A stretch of DNA of 64,000 nucleotides, from contig CM050653.1 of NCBI GenBank assembly GCA_027574665.1, forward strand, positions 43,288,118 to 43,352,117, written 5' to 3'. Position numbers and translations under genes: made by a program. Positions 14,190-28,100 of the stretch are shown here, piece after piece. The notes below the pieces were generated by a model. That model was not told the origin of the DNA. It worked only from the letters and a program-made list of their open reading frames with translations, and searched no databases. The first letter of the stretch is position 1, and each line of letters opens with the position of its first letter. This stretch comes from Rhynochetos jubatus (Eukaryota > Chordata > Aves > Eurypygiformes > Rhynochetidae).

Positions 14190-15110
14190 CAGCTAACCTG
14201 GTATTGATTTGGGGCAAAATAATGTAAAAGCTGTTACAAATGCAATCAGTAAAGAATTAAGGAATGGTAGCATAACCAATGGAAATCAACACGGTATTAT
14301 AGAAAAGAAGTCTTATCGCATAAGCTTGGTATCATTACAAGTATGGTAGGCAACATTGTTGAGGAAATAACACACTTAAATTACTGTCAGGCATTTAAAT
14401 TAGTTTTACATGACATTCCAATTAAAAATTATCAGTGGACATAATCAATGGAGAAGAAAATAGATTAAAAGCTGGCCGATCTATCCCAAAAAGTAATTGC
14501 AAATGGGAAGCTATCAGTAATTACAGACATTTCTAAGGCAATTACATATGGATTTGGTCTCAACCCAATGTAGCGCACTGAATTCTGTCAGTAACTGGGG
14601 GATAAAGTAACACACTAAAAATACTATACAATAGCATTGTGTTACTATACAATAATAATAGGCTAACTAACAATATCACTGACAAAGGTTTTTGAAAGAA
14701 CATTACCAGACAGTAAACACCAGACCAGATCAGTTCCAGAGAGTAATCCACAAGAACTGATAAAGTAGGCTCAACTTGAAATAACCAGCCTCCCAGTATC
14801 ATCTCGTTTCAAGTTCCAACATACAAAAATAAAAATATAGGTCACCCACAAAGGACATAGGACGCACTTGAAAAGCTGTGACTTAAGAGTATTTAAAGTT
14901 ACTGTGGCTGACCAGTTCAATTACCGTGCAATCCGGTCACAGAGAAAAACACCTTTCACATATGGAAACCGGAGTAGTGAATTGATACTAGTGACTAAAT
15001 AATGCTATCGAAGCATTTATTGCATACTGAAACTTCCGGCACAGACTTTTTCAAAAGGAGGTTGAGCAGTTGGAAATGACTCAGAAGAGAGCATACACAG
15101 TGATCTGTGC
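14190..15110 (+). mobile_element. Ancient CR1/L3-like LINE, reverse transcriptase (ORF2) fragment, heavily decayed
   Basis: Several blocks in the right order resemble the C-terminal half of the pol ORF of old sauropsid CR1/L3 elements. One near 14385-14425 recalls 'aaggcatttgacttagtaccacatgacatt', one near 14463-14500 recalls 'aaaaactggctaa...aatgtaattg', and one near 14868-14910 recalls 'aaaagcagtgactctgaaaaag'. The last, near 15050-15100, recalls 'aagaaggatgttgataaattggag...cagagaagagc'. The frame is broken many times, so it codes for nothing now. It is on the plus strand, antisense to RARB. Block order makes chance similarity unlikely; the subfamily is not resolved. Confidence 0.65.
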
Positions 15111-15127
15111 TTTGGGTACTCTATTCT

Positions 15128-15215
15128 GAAACAAAAAAACCCCACCCAACCAAAAACAAAAAACACCCAAACAAAAGGGCAAAGAAACAAACAAAATGCA
15201 ACCAACCAACCAACC
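15128..15215 (+). repeat. A/C-rich simple sequence with a short (CCAA)n tract
   Basis: A run of A-rich DNA interspersed with CCC and CCAA units ends in CAACCAACCAACCAACC. It follows directly on the end of the CR1/L3-like fossil and may derive from the tail of an insertion. The opposite strand gives a chance Phe/Val-rich ORF that should be ignored. Confidence 0.6.
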
Positions 15216-15239
15216 CTGAGACCTCAGTCTAGGTCTCAG
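15216..15239. repeat. Perfect inverted repeat, 9-base arms
   Basis: CTGAGACCT and AGGTCTCAG flank a six-base spacer, giving a potential small hairpin just after the A/C-rich tract. No poly-T follows and no function is suggested by context. Confidence 0.7.
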
Positions 15240-15244
15240 TTTGT

Positions 15245-18200
15245 TGAGGAGAAGGAGCAATTATCATCCAGAGGAAAAATCCCAGATGTGTGTAGTGTCA
15301 AAAGCTCAAGTGGATGAACTCACCAACGCAGGAAAAGGAAACACAAACAGATAAGTTGTACTTCTCACCCCTTCTCTAATACTGGTCTTTTGATGCAATC
15401 ACTTTCCATGGCCCAGAACTGAAGAACAGGAATGAAGAGGAGGAGGAGCAGGCATTGGGAAGTACAAAGCAAAGTGTACTAAGATACGATGCAGCTACCC
15501 AGGCACAAGCACTGATCCTACAAAGAGCAGGGCCTTGAGGGTGCCCCTCCAATAAGCAGGAAAGCTTTCTTTCCCAGCTATTCGACAATCCTTTGCCTAA
15601 AGCGTCAACATACTCTTCAGCCACAGATTTCAATCCCTATCCATAATGAAGACAAAAACTTACATATATGCGTGCACTGACTGGCGAGGAAGCCAAAAGC
15701 AGTTTGTACCCTCAACTTGCTTTCCCAGAAAATTTATTTGTACTGTTAAGAAAACCTTTTGATGAAAACCCTGCATTTTATTTTACCTTCCAAGGCAGAG
15801 ACATCAGAACCCGCAGGAAGGAAGGGTCCAGAGATTCAGGGGATTTACCATCTAGCCACAGCCATACAGTCAGGTTTTGGTCACCCAGTAAAAGTGCTCT
15901 TCACACCCAATTCAACCACAGGGACCTTGACCACTTTTCACTGTGTTGCTCCAAACCCATGACTTACCATCTAGTACCCTCAACTACCAGGGTAGCAGCA
16001 CTCCCTCTTTGCTTCACAGGTATTCTGTGAAACAAAATGTATGGCAAAAACAATACAAAACATTATTTAGCCCCTCAATAACTAGATAGCTCCAAAAGGA
16101 CACCCTTTTCAGCTTATCACCTAAACACTTAATGGGTACCATTGACTTGCTCAGATAATTGCTCAATTTGTTTTTTGCGCTCCCTTGCAGATGCTCCACA
16201 CCCGGTTTTGTGAGACAAGGAAGGAAAGGATGAGTTAATCCCAAGACAATCACAACTGGCATTACAAAGCCATAACATAAATGGGCCGGCCCCAATTTCA
16301 GCTTTTCAAGCAGTTCTGCATTCCTAATGACATCCTGAAGAGGTACCAGTCTTCTGTTCTTTTTATGCACCCAAAATGTCTTCCTACGGCATGAATTTAA
16401 TTGGCAAATACGTGCATTCTCAGGCCTTTTCATTCATTGGCCTGTCATGCACGCCTCCTGTATTTTCTCACTTTCATTGCTGCACAGCCCCTTGGTGGAT
16501 ATGCAGTACTCTTCCACAGATACGGAAAAACAAGTTGCTTCATCTCTTAACATACCACTGATCTGCTTATCGCCCATGCTTCTGACAGCGAAATCACGGA
16601 GTCACAGAAAATCAGCATGAAGAGTAGCATATTAGGGGATGAAAGAGAAGCATTTAGAAAAAACTTACACAAGTAAAGGGGACAGAAAAAGACAAGGTTA
16701 GATCCAGACATGATGTGAACAGAATGAATATGCCTACAGGACATCTGAGGATGCAAGCAGTAGGTGGTCTTTAAACCTCCCGTCTTCATTCCCCACAAAC
16801 TAGAGGTGGCAGCTGGAGAACACAGAAAGCCTACAGATAACCACACCGCCGTTAACTTTGCTAGTAGTGTGTCCCACTACCAAAGTCTGGAATTCAGCTT
16901 GCAGATCCACTGGCCATTTGCCACTAAACAACATGTCCCACCTCCCTCCCCCCTGAGCTCATGGCTACAAAACCCCGTCCCTTTGTGCCAGGCTTGGTTT
17001 TCATCTGACCTCCGCAATCGATATGGCAATTCAGGGACCTAAACTGGTAGCAAATGTTTCACTTTTAATCCTTCTTACATCTGGCAGCCTAGCTTCCCAC
17101 CGGTTTGGTTCTCTGAACTGGCTCCCCAAGGACGAGAGGGGCATCAAAGGAAGGGACGGGGCTGGAGCAGCACCAGTGCTCCCAGCGGCTGCCAGCCCAG
17201 CCACAAGCAGAGCCACAGCACGAAACCTTGCCCTTGCTTAGCACGAGACCCTGTTTTCTAACAGTATCACACTCATTACCTTACAGAGCATCTTCTGAAT
17301 GAGGACACGCTACATTTTTGAGTGATCAGTCAAACCCAAACAATCAATTACATCTTTTGTCAAAACTGTTTACTCTTTCACACTGTGCTGGAGTCATTAA
17401 GAATGAACACCAAGCAGGACTGGTTATTTATCCTCCTCCTCTTGCCCTGAAAGGGAATTAATCTTAAACTTTCCATTTAATGATCTCAGTAAAGGCTCAC
17501 TGTAAGTGACAGCAGGCTGCACTGACAAATATTTAAAACCAGAAGGGTCTCCAAACAACAGGGTTTAGCAACACACAAGTGTTCCTCGACACGCACGTCA
17601 AGTGATGCTGAACCTCTGTGGAAGGCAAGGTTAAAAATGTGCTGCTCACCGCACTCGAGCGCTATGGAAAACATGCTGCAATTAGCAACCTCGAGAGGCT
17701 TATTCAAGCTGACAAAGAAAGATAAAAGTGAAAGGAGCAATTCTTAAAACTGCTGGCCAACCCGCTTTACATTCTCCCAGCGTCTATGAAGCAAGAGCAA
17801 TCCTTCTATAAAGGGAAGGTGATTAACGAACCCGCCCTACCCATGCAGAGTCCCTCTCCGGGGGCTGGCCAGCCATGGGCTCCAGCCCGCGCAGCGAGGC
17901 GGGCAACCGCACCATGGGCCTGCGTGGCCACACAGGCGCTAGACGAAGCTGCGTACCGACCCACACAATCGTGTACCGCTCCCTCACAGCGAGGAGCGAT
18001 GCTTCAGCTGAGGGGACAGCCGGTTATTAAAATACGTGGCCCAGGGTGAGACAAGCGCATCCCTTGGCTTGGCCTGGCCATGGTTCTCCGGGAATCCCTC
18101 TCTCGCGCTATCCCGTAGCGCTGACCTTTTCATGTACACCGAAACAAGCAAATGTGTTTTGCCAGAGCAGAATAAACCAGGACGCTCTGAGCTCTGTGCA

Positions 18201-21200
18201 AGGTGACTCTTAGCAAAACGCAAGAGGGAGACAGGGCTTGGGCATTCAAAGAGGCCTTCTGCCAGCCCTCTGCCTGCGTGCACGGTGACCCCCCCTCCAA
18301 AAAATTCAGTAAACCTTAATCTGCACTGCTTGCATATGTGGAGTGTTTCTTTCCTTTCCCTTTCCCTCCAGAGGAAAAAAAGAGAGCCTGCTTTTATGTA
18401 CTTCAAGAATTTTTAAATCCCATTTTAAAACCAATGCAATTTTTATCATTTTTTTTCCCCTTCATATCCACTTCTCCCCTCCATGGATCTCCTTCCACCC
18501 GAGCAAAGCTGACAGTTCCCCACAGCAGCAAGCCACGTTGACGGCCATCATCTCATTCATATGCGCACTCAGAGCACTATAAATCTGCTCAAATATCATC
18601 CCTCCCCCGGGGCAATGTTTTTTTTTCCCCAGAATATCTACATTGCTAGCTGCAGAAATTTCTCCTTCTAATTAACTTACAGGTTCCAAATACCACCAGC
18701 TGGAATCGCAGCGCACAGCCCGGGCACTGAATGCAGGGGAACCCATCTGAAGGACCAAGGGTCTTAGCTATTGTTTCTTTGCTTTGGTGGTGGGGTTTTT
18801 TTTTTCCTTTTTCCCCTTTCATTTAACAGCCAGCAGGTTGAAAACTACCGGGCCCTTTATCAACACATGAATGATCAGTGAATGATCCACGAGTTGAACA
18901 GATTGAAGCTATCCACACAACCCTTAACCGATATTTTTGTTGGCCGTGTCACATCATGTTATATTTCTGACGGGTCACGTTTGTGCCTGAGTCACGGTGC
19001 AACCTGATGGAAGAACAAAGCACGATGCAGTGCAACAGGATGTACCAGTAAGGTCAAAAACCTCCACACAACTGCTGACTGACAGCCCAACACTTATTTG
19101 GATTTAGTTAATACCTTCTAAAAGACAAGAACAAAGTTCAGAGAAGGTTAAAGTGCACATGAAGAGTTTAATAATCTATTAACACAATAACCTGCCATAT
19201 ATGACTATGCAATAAGCTGAGGGGATTTGCCAGAAACACTTCACTTTGCAAAACAATATTTACAGCAACGCTTGATTCATTACACGCTCTGTATACACAG
19301 AGAAGTGCACTGTTTCTCTAACGAGAAGCCTCCAAGGCATGAGCCAAGCAGTCCTAAGGTAAAAAGAACCCTCAGCAGGAGCCAAACCAGAAAATTAAGG
19401 TTATCGTATTTTTAATTTTTGTTGATGAAAACTAGTTACTACTGGGGCTGAGTTCAGGCAGGCTAGGAAAGAGAACCTGATTTCAAACTAGCACCAAACA
19501 ACAGCAGGGAAACAAAGTGGCAATTTTAATCTCACAACTTTACAGTTTTTAAAGATCAACTAATTAAATGATTTCTGCCTTTAAACTGATTTTTCAGTGG
19601 ATAGTTTTTGGTTTTATTAGATTTTGCTTATTTAATGCAGACAACAAAGCTGATCTTCATTTTCATTTAAAGCCAAAGGCAATTATCAGACAGCCATGGT
19701 GCTGTCACTGGGAAGGGAGTCATCAGTCTCCGCTCTTCTGCCCAACGCACAGGCAAAGGTTTGCTCCTTCAGGTGCTTCTGCCTTAAAACAAAGGGGATG
19801 TACTGCGCTGGCAGCCTCACCATCCTCCTGGAGAGTGAGCTGGGACCTCTGGAAGCCTAAACCAGTCCCAAGGAAGAACTTTAAAAGAGCAGGTTTGCAT
19901 TACTTACAGCAGTGATGGAGACCCTAACGTTGAAGACGGTGTGATTTGTGATGATGATCTTAACCCAGCACCACTTCAAGAAATAAATTAGTTACTGTCT
20001 TTTAGGGCCATTCATACTTTGCCCAAATAAGGCTTCAAGAAAGTTACAACTGAAGTTCTTTTGGCCTGCGGTACTGCTTTTGCTGCCTAAATAAGCCTGT
20101 AAAACACTTAACCAGTAAAAGAATAAATGATGCCAGCAAAGTGGTCCTCATGTTGTACCAACATGTGCATGTAAAAACATCACGAATGAATGAAACAAGC
20201 TATAGCAGTAAAAAAACCAAAAAAATCTCCGTTTTGCTGCAGTAACCGAAGGCTCAGTAGGGGCTCCTGTGAATACAATAGTGCTGTCATACTTCCTTAC
20301 CTTACTGACATAGGTACAGAGGCAGAAGCAGCAGTTGGTAAAGACCTTACAGGAGCCTTACAGGAAAAAACCTCACAGATGACTGACAAATCCCAATAGG
20401 GCCACAATCAGGGTGCTCAGTCCCATTGTATGGCAACACAAGAGAACCAGAAGCAAAGCAAAGGGAGACCAAATTTTACTCAACCCCACTCAAGAACCAC
20501 CCCTTGGTTTTGATGAGGATTTTCTGTGACCGAGACTTCTTTTTTAAAGAAAAGAAACAACTCCTGTGCCGCATTACAGCATCGAAAACATCCAATGCAG
20601 ATTCAAAAGCACACTTAAGGTCAGGCCACCTTTAACTTCCCTTGTCTTGCACCTGTAAACTGGATGCATCCAAACATCACTCTAGAAAACAACGGCCGTG
20701 TATAAACCCACGTTTCAGAAATGTCTGTGTTACAGCTAATATTCCCTCCAGTCCTACTATGGATGTGTCCTACGGAGTACTGCAGCCCTTGCATTATATT
20801 GCGTGGACCACTGACAGCTACATTTCTCCATACGGCAGCCCCTGGAACTGACGCCATCCCATGGTGAGCACCTCACAGTACCACAACTGCGATTCCAAAG
20901 CGTAAGTGAAGAAGTCATGCGATTGCCTTGCCCACTGATGTAAATCTCGCCTTTGAGAAACTCCTGTGGCAAGGACTGTTTTGTTATAGGATCTCATGGA
21001 CCAAAGGAACAACAATGGGTTGATACAGGAAACGGAGGGGTTTATTTTTTGAGACACAGTGCTTTTAAAATGTATTTATCTTAGCATACGTGATTGAAAT
21101 CTTAAGATGTATCAGGGCGACACACTGGAAAAATTCTTAAAATTTCAAATTCTGGCACCAAGTTTTTGTAAACCTTCTTCCGCACCCCCAAGAACGATAT

Positions 21201-22110
21201 AACAAGCACTCAGGCAGGGAGATTTACAGCTTCCTATTCAAGCCCCCTCAGCCATCAATGTCAAGAATCAATTCCCGCTCCTTCCAAACAGAAATGCAAC
21301 CAAAGATAGAGCAAATACAACCCTCTGAAAATACAGTCCCAAAGTCAGAGCACAGAGAAGGTATCCCCACCATTAACATAGTCATGAAATCAGGAAGTTA
21401 CATCAATCTTTAGCAACACATTTTGCCTTCGCTGATGCTGTTCTGAAACAACACAAGGGCTGCAAGATGATGTTCTTACTGAGTAGCACCATACTTGGAG
21501 TAATACATTACTGGTGGGACTCCCCTGATGATGTATTACACTAATGCATCATTAGGATGATGTTTCACACTGATGATATATTGCAGTGCAACATAATGAG
21601 AGCAATAGCTCACTGGGTGCATAATCCTGCCAGGAGCTGTGTGCCTGCAGCTCTCAGACTTCATTTGCAGTTCAGGGTGTCCGAGGATTAGATCCTCAGA
21701 TACACACTGCTTAAAGGATGCCAGAGAAATGCCAACATACAGGTGGGCACAGTTAATGCCGGGATCCCATGTACAGTAGGCTGATATCGAGATGCACTTT
21801 GGCATCGTGATCTTACACCTGTGTGACACATCTCCAGACTACAAAGTAGCTGGAGGCAGGCTGCCGAAGCTCCTTATTCTTATGTTTGCTTGCAGCAGCC
21901 GTCGTAGCAGCCTCTGGTTGCTTATAGACTTGATAAAAATACTTAGCTTAAATTTGTCATGTCAGACGTCTGTTAGAAGGAGAGGGAGAGTTGAGGAAAG
22001 GGGGTGGCTGATTGTTTTTAATCAATAACTTCAGTGAAATCAGTTCTGTTCGTCTGCTTCTATGACCCAGGCTAAGAAAAAAATAGGTAGTTTTGCCAAC
22101 AGTGAAATAT
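15245..22110. other. Intronic sequence, no gene recognised
   Basis: Generally AT-rich, with a GC-richer patch at about 17.09-17.24 kb and 17.8-18.1 kb and T runs near 18450 and 18620. Plus- and minus-strand ORFs of 60-140 codons occur, but none shows a recognised domain or believable splice-flanked exon. The 18.9-19.0 kb stretch has several TCAC/TGACGG-type motifs without a canonical spaced repeat. Confidence 0.5.
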
Positions 22111-22115
22111 TCTGG

Positions 22116-22133
22116 TGACCTTTCTTCTGACCT
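22116..22133 (-). promoter_or_regulatory. DR6-type nuclear receptor half-site repeat
   Basis: On the minus strand the sequence reads AGGTCA, six bases (GAAGAA), AGGTCA, with AA directly before the first half-site. Both half-sites are perfect. It lies about 13.9 kb inside the intron after the beta-1 exon. RAR/RXR prefer spacing of 1, 2 or 5 on direct repeats, so a spacing of 6 is not a classical RARE. AAAGGTCA half-sites may also bind monomeric orphan receptors. Function is inference. Confidence 0.45.
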
Positions 22134-25100
22134 TTTTTTTAACAAACAGAGCTATTTGATCTGTATGAAATTTTAAAAAGACCTTTGCACTATGATCAGT
22201 GTCACTGACAAGAAGGCAACATTTTAAGATTTGTGAACTCTTCACCATGAAACCATATACAATGTTCAAAGGGAGGGCAAACTGATACATAAACAAGGAA
22301 TGAAAAAGCCAGTTTGGATAATAAAAGAACTTCTCCTCCAGTCTCTCACAAAGACATTAACATTTGCAATGGAACTCCAACTTCATTACTTATTTAGCTG
22401 TCGTTCAATACCTTCAGGGTCCCTGACTAAGTCTAAATGTTCACACACACACAAAAATGTAACAAGGATCCTGTATGTAATTTCCAACTTTGTGAATTTA
22501 TTCAATTCTGAAAAACGTAACAGTATTTTAGACAACTATCTCACATGCTCTGCATGGTCATCTTCCAGGTTCTCCAAAATAAGAGTCATTCGTGGTGGAC
22601 GGAGCAGAGTCCTCTTCAGGGAACATCAGGTTCTCTGGTCACATGTTCAAAAAAACCCTGCCTTTCATACCTTTCTCCTGACAACAGTAATTGAGAAACC
22701 GCAGAGTATCTAATGAATCAGAAGAGAGTATAGCCACCCCAACTAGTTAAATGATGAGTTAATATCTGATTATTTCTTTTTCTTCAAGCGTAGCCTTTCA
22801 CACTGTCTGCGATAAGCCTCTGCCTTGTAGATGCTGTCTCTAGCCCGCAAACAGGTTGGGAGTACTGAGCAAAGAGCGAATCTTTCCAATTCCAGTCTTT
22901 CAGCCTATTTGCAGGTGCCTCTGCACCGGTAAAATAAAAAAAAAAAAACCACCACAAAGACACAGTTTTAGGAGACCACTTCTGATCAGCCCCCCAGCAC
23001 ATCTTGGGATAAGTGTATTTCTAAGATTATGTCAGTTAAGCATCACACTGACCTGAGAGAAGCCTGAACCCACCTGCCAGGGTAGCGGGTGTTCTCCAGT
23101 CAGGGCTGGCCCATCCCCATCGTCCATGGGGAGAAGAAGGACCAGAGCAGAGAGAAGAAGGGGCTAGCACAACTCCCACCCTTAGGTCAAGGCATGCACA
23201 GAAGAAAACAGCTATGCTGTGCCCAAACCTGGGGATAGCAATGAAAACTCACCCCCTTAAACAGGTTGCAAGAAAACAAAAGGACAAAGACCAGGACGGC
23301 TTCATGCGTTTCCTCCAGCAGGCACTGATGCAAGGGCCAACCATGTCCTGGCCATAAATTCTCTGGCACGGGAGCATTATACCAAGGGAAAAGAATGCCT
23401 TTCCATCTGTGAATTCCCCCTCAGGCGCTCACTTGATAATGAAACCAGTTAAGGTCTTTGGGTTCACAATGTTGTTACAGTTGGATAATATTTTGTTTGC
23501 AGCCGGGCCTGAGGAACTCCTAAGCAGCACATAACGGGCACCATACACCTGTTAAGTCAGGGCGTTCCTTCTCTAAGTGGACAAATCTGTTTTAGCCATC
23601 TCCAGAGATTTTTCCGCTCACAGTTAATTATGAAGCAGTGACTATACTCATTTCCTGATCTTAAAGGGAATCCATAACAAATATATACCACAGGTGAAGC
23701 CCATTCCCTCTGTCCCTCAAATACCAGCAATCCTTCTAGCAGTCCCAGCTGCCCTCCTTCACCCCCTTTTCCCCAGCCATCCCAGACCTTTTGCTCCGAC
23801 ATATATGCTGCACAGAAAATAACCACCTACTATTGGAAGGGAAAGCATGTAGGCTGACTGACCCCAAGATTTTAGAAAATAACCAATGCACCCCTTGAAC
23901 ACAAAAAATATTAGCACAGGCGGCCAGTCCAGGGCCATTCTGCAGAGACCCATGGTGAACATCAACATGGACAGACCCAATTCCAGCTGTTTTGCAGTGA
24001 TGCCTGTGTTGAGAGCTGCCCGGCACAGCAGCAGGATTTTATTCGCTCTCTGTATAGGTATACGTGGCTAGAGACATGATCTTGTGTTTCCCAACAATTT
24101 AGGGAGTCATTTAAAGTGATTAATGGGCTCAGGATGAAATTTGCCCCTTGTTTGATTTGAAACTCATTGGAGCCACTTTTGCCCTATGCTACATTTTCTA
24201 GTCCACAATTTTAATCCAAAGTATCATTGTGCTTTGTACGGCACAAGGTATTATGAAATCAGGTCAGGCAAGATAAACATTCTGGGGAAAAGATAAGAGA
24301 AAAGCAGTCCATCCTCAGGAAAAGTGATACTCTGTTGTGACACCAACCTTTCTTCATGCTCCTCCTAGCAGGCTGATGTCAAATCCTGGGCACAAATCCT
24401 TGGAAATAAGTCTGCCTGACCTTAAAGACATATGTTAGGTCAATGGTTGCCAACTTTCCAGGCCAACAGACAATTGACAATGATCAGCATCTCTCAAATC
24501 GTCACACACGCTTACCATCAACCCTGTGACTGGAAACTTGACAAAGGTGACGTGACTCAGCAGCGTGGCTCTAACGTCTTCTCCATCACTCTTGAGGGCC
24601 AACCAGTGCTCGGTGCACACAGCTGAAGAACCCATTCTTGGCTGGCAGCATCTCCAAGAAACTCAGAAACTGAATTTGTTCACCTGCTCCCACATTTTTA
24701 CGAGTTGTTTTACACCACATCCCAGGAGCCAGCTGCCTCCCATGTCACTGTCCCTCTCCTACACTGCACTCTCCCTTTTTCTTGGCTACCAAGAACCAGC
24801 CTGACCTTCCTAAAAGCACTTCTGCATCCCTCTCACAGAACATGACACCACTTTGGGGATAAACACAAAGCAATTCCTCCAGTAAGGAAAGAGGGAGTAA
24901 AAACATTTTCTGTAATTAGTATGCCTTCATATGGGGTAAAAGCACAGAAGCCCGAAAATACCACAGAAGTCAATTAAATAAAACCAGACAACTTGTGGGG
25001 ACAAGAAAGGAAAGAAAAAGATTAAAGGGAGAGGTCATGGGACAAGTGGACCATGGCAGATAGACTATGACTTGAAGCTACAGGTAAGAACAGGAACGTT

Positions 25101-28100
25101 GGGTGCTGGGTTCATTTTGTGATTGTACATTACAGAATATCTCTTTTCTCACCTCAAACAACAGATATAACCCCAAAACTACATTTTTCCTCCAAAGAAA
25201 AGAAACTTGCTAGACTCCAAAACATGCTCAATGCATGTGATGAGGAAGGAGAACCATTAGCTCCAGAGAACCCTTGGAGGAATAGGACCTCAAGAGAGCA
25301 GCTGTAACAACTTCATCTCATGGGCCCAGAACTAACTGAAAAAAGCAACTATCAAGCAACATCTAGGGAAGAAAAATGCACATATCTCACTCTGGCTTTT
25401 TAGTTTTAATGCTCTTCCTATGTATACTCTGTTAGGTCTGTAAATTTGGGGTTTTCCAGTGTATAATAGTCTCAGTGCCATTAGAAACCCACCAATACAC
25501 ATGAAGAGCAGTTCAAAACGGTGGCAAAGGTGTGGTGGAAACCCTGTTTTAGCTGCCTGCACCAGAGACTGCTTATAGACTGGCACTGGGCTGCCTCGCT
25601 TTGGCCTTACCTTGGTTAGGGAAAGCTCCAGCTTCATCTTGGATGACAAGGTAAAAATTCTTTGGTTATTGGGAAAAAAAAGTAAAATGGGGAATATTTC
25701 CAGTGTAATACCTTGGTACTTGTGGAGCTGCATAAAACCGAGCATTTTTTCTGACCTGTGTTATATGCTTTAATTCACCTTCCCGAATAATTTATAGCAA
25801 TGATTCATATATTTTTTACTGTAAGTAAATATAATTACCTGTTCTTAAAAATCAAAGATATTGCATTATGTTTTCATCAAGTTAGTATGAGTAACTACAT
25901 ATTAAAATGGCAAACATCCCTTCCAATAACATCCTGGCAGAGTTCACTTCTGCAAGTAATAAAAACAGAGGAGAGCAAACCGTGCTCCAAGTTGCTTGGC
26001 TGCAGCACCGCGAGGCAGCTGATGCGTTCCAAATGTCTGTCAGGTCACTTTGCAAAACCAACCGCCGCTAATCAATAGTGAAATCTTTTTCTCACTGGCT
26101 TAACTGTATTTCTGTTTTTGTTAACAGAAGAAAATTGCCAATTAGTTGGACTCTGCCGGACCACGCAGCTAGGGGAAACATACTGTCAACCTGACCGGTC
26201 CAGTTAAGAATTAAGATGATGCAGTTCAATTACAATACTTCATCAATCACTGTCTGCACATACAGGTTTTGTAAAATAAGCTGAAGCATCTTACTGTTGG
26301 CGTTCACAAGAAGCACGTCACTCTCCACAGGCTTCTTGTTTCTAAGCACCCAGCCATGTTTCTAGAAGCCCCAAACCGAGCTCTGCATTTCTAGGATGCG
26401 AGCCTTTCTTTGCCTTCATCGCTTGGCCCAAAAGTCACGTCCTTTTTCTTGCACGCTTCATAAGTCTTCCTTTTTTTGATTCCAAGCTACTTGGAACGGA
26501 GATCATATCTCCCTCTTTGTTTGGAAATTCCATAGCAGTTTGTCCGTTACAGTGGTATAATAAATAAAGACTAATAAAAACGCTAGGAAAGTCCTTAGAA
26601 AAGTCCATGTTATTTTTACAATTACTCATGCTGTCGCTATTTAAGAAACAATGCCAGGAAGATCTAGGACTTGAAGGGGACTTATAACATTTTTTGTAAG
26701 AATACGCCATTGAAACAATGATGTTACCAGCAGCAAAGTGTTTTGCAAGGTGTACAGCTTCTCCTGCTGCTTTTTTGAGTGCTTCTAACAGATGTTCAAT
26801 TTCAAGTGGTCTGCAGATACCAATAGGCTGATGGTTCTGGAGGAATCGGAGCAGCAGATGTGCCCCGCGTTATGTTTTGCTATTCCCTTTATGAATTGGT
26901 ATGTCACCCCGTGGGTTTATAGCTAGTTAGTTTTGTAATGACATCACTATTTCTATACTTTTAATGATTCTCGCAGGATTTAATTTCTCAAAATAACAGA
27001 ACTCTTGATCCTGGAATTGCTATACGAAAGCAATATATAATAAACAGATTTGTTTACATGATACAGTTCTATTTCCAACCAAACGCCTTCATGGATAGCT
27101 TTTAGGTAATGCTGGTATGCAGGTGAATTCTTCCAAAGCCTGCAGATTTACAACATGGCCTTGTTTCAGGGCTCTAGACTTAACGTTTGCGCATCTCTCC
27201 ACAGGATTGTTACCCTCAAACAAGTATCGCTGTGGCTGGAAGGAATGAGGATAAGGAGAGAATAAGGACAGAAATAATGGGGATTTCCACAGGTTCTGCT
27301 GTAGCCCCTACATAGAGCCACTGCCAGACGCTGTGCTGCAAGGCGGTGTAACTTTACTACTTGCCTGGTACCCAAATAAAATCACAATGCACAGGAAATT
27401 GCGCCGCATTTTCCACCGACGGTGACCTGACTGTGACAGGGCAGCGCTCCGGCTTTTGGCTTAGATGCTTCCAACCTTAAAAAGGAGCCAAGTTTGGTTG
27501 GTTTTTTTTTTCCCCCCCTGGAACACAGTTGCAGAGGCTGTTAGAGCACAGAGGTGTTGCAAGGCTTTGCAGAGAACCTCTGCCAACAGCTGCGGGCTGC
27601 GCGGGGCGGGCAGCAGGACACAACCTCCCTTGGAGTATTCAATGCTGTTAAAGAACATCTTTCTTTTTGTTTTGAAACGGGGAAGGGGAGTGATGCTATT
27701 ACAGCTATATTTAAAGGACTTTTGGCATTTCCTTCATAAAACCTGATTTTTAGGTATTTGAAACTAGACTGGAAAAAATTACAGGTTGTAAAAGGTTCTG
27801 GTTAGGTATGTAATGTTATGAATCCTTGAAACATACCTGAAAACTTTCCGTTTCAAGAAATGAGAAGTGAAAACCGCAGAGGCATACTCTTTTTCTCCCC
27901 ATGATCTCTCAAAAATTATATTCCCACATTACTGCCAATATCAAAATATAAGTTTAGTAAAAACCAGCTTTTGAAAAGCAACTAAGACTTAAATTTACAG
28001 ATAAACACTATCGGCTCTTCCACGCCCTTACTGATGTAGCTGAAAGATCAAGGCTTTAATTTTTAAAAAGCAACCGGATAATTTTTGCACGCATATGGTA

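Noticed and set aside
15017..15205. Phe/Val-rich minus-strand ORF that looks membrane-like
   Set aside because: It is the reverse reading of the A/C-rich simple tract next to the LINE fossil.
21480..21620. Repeated GATGATGT/ATTACA-type motifs as a designed array
   Set aside because: Copies are short, irregular and unevenly spaced; there is no CRISPR-like or satellite structure.
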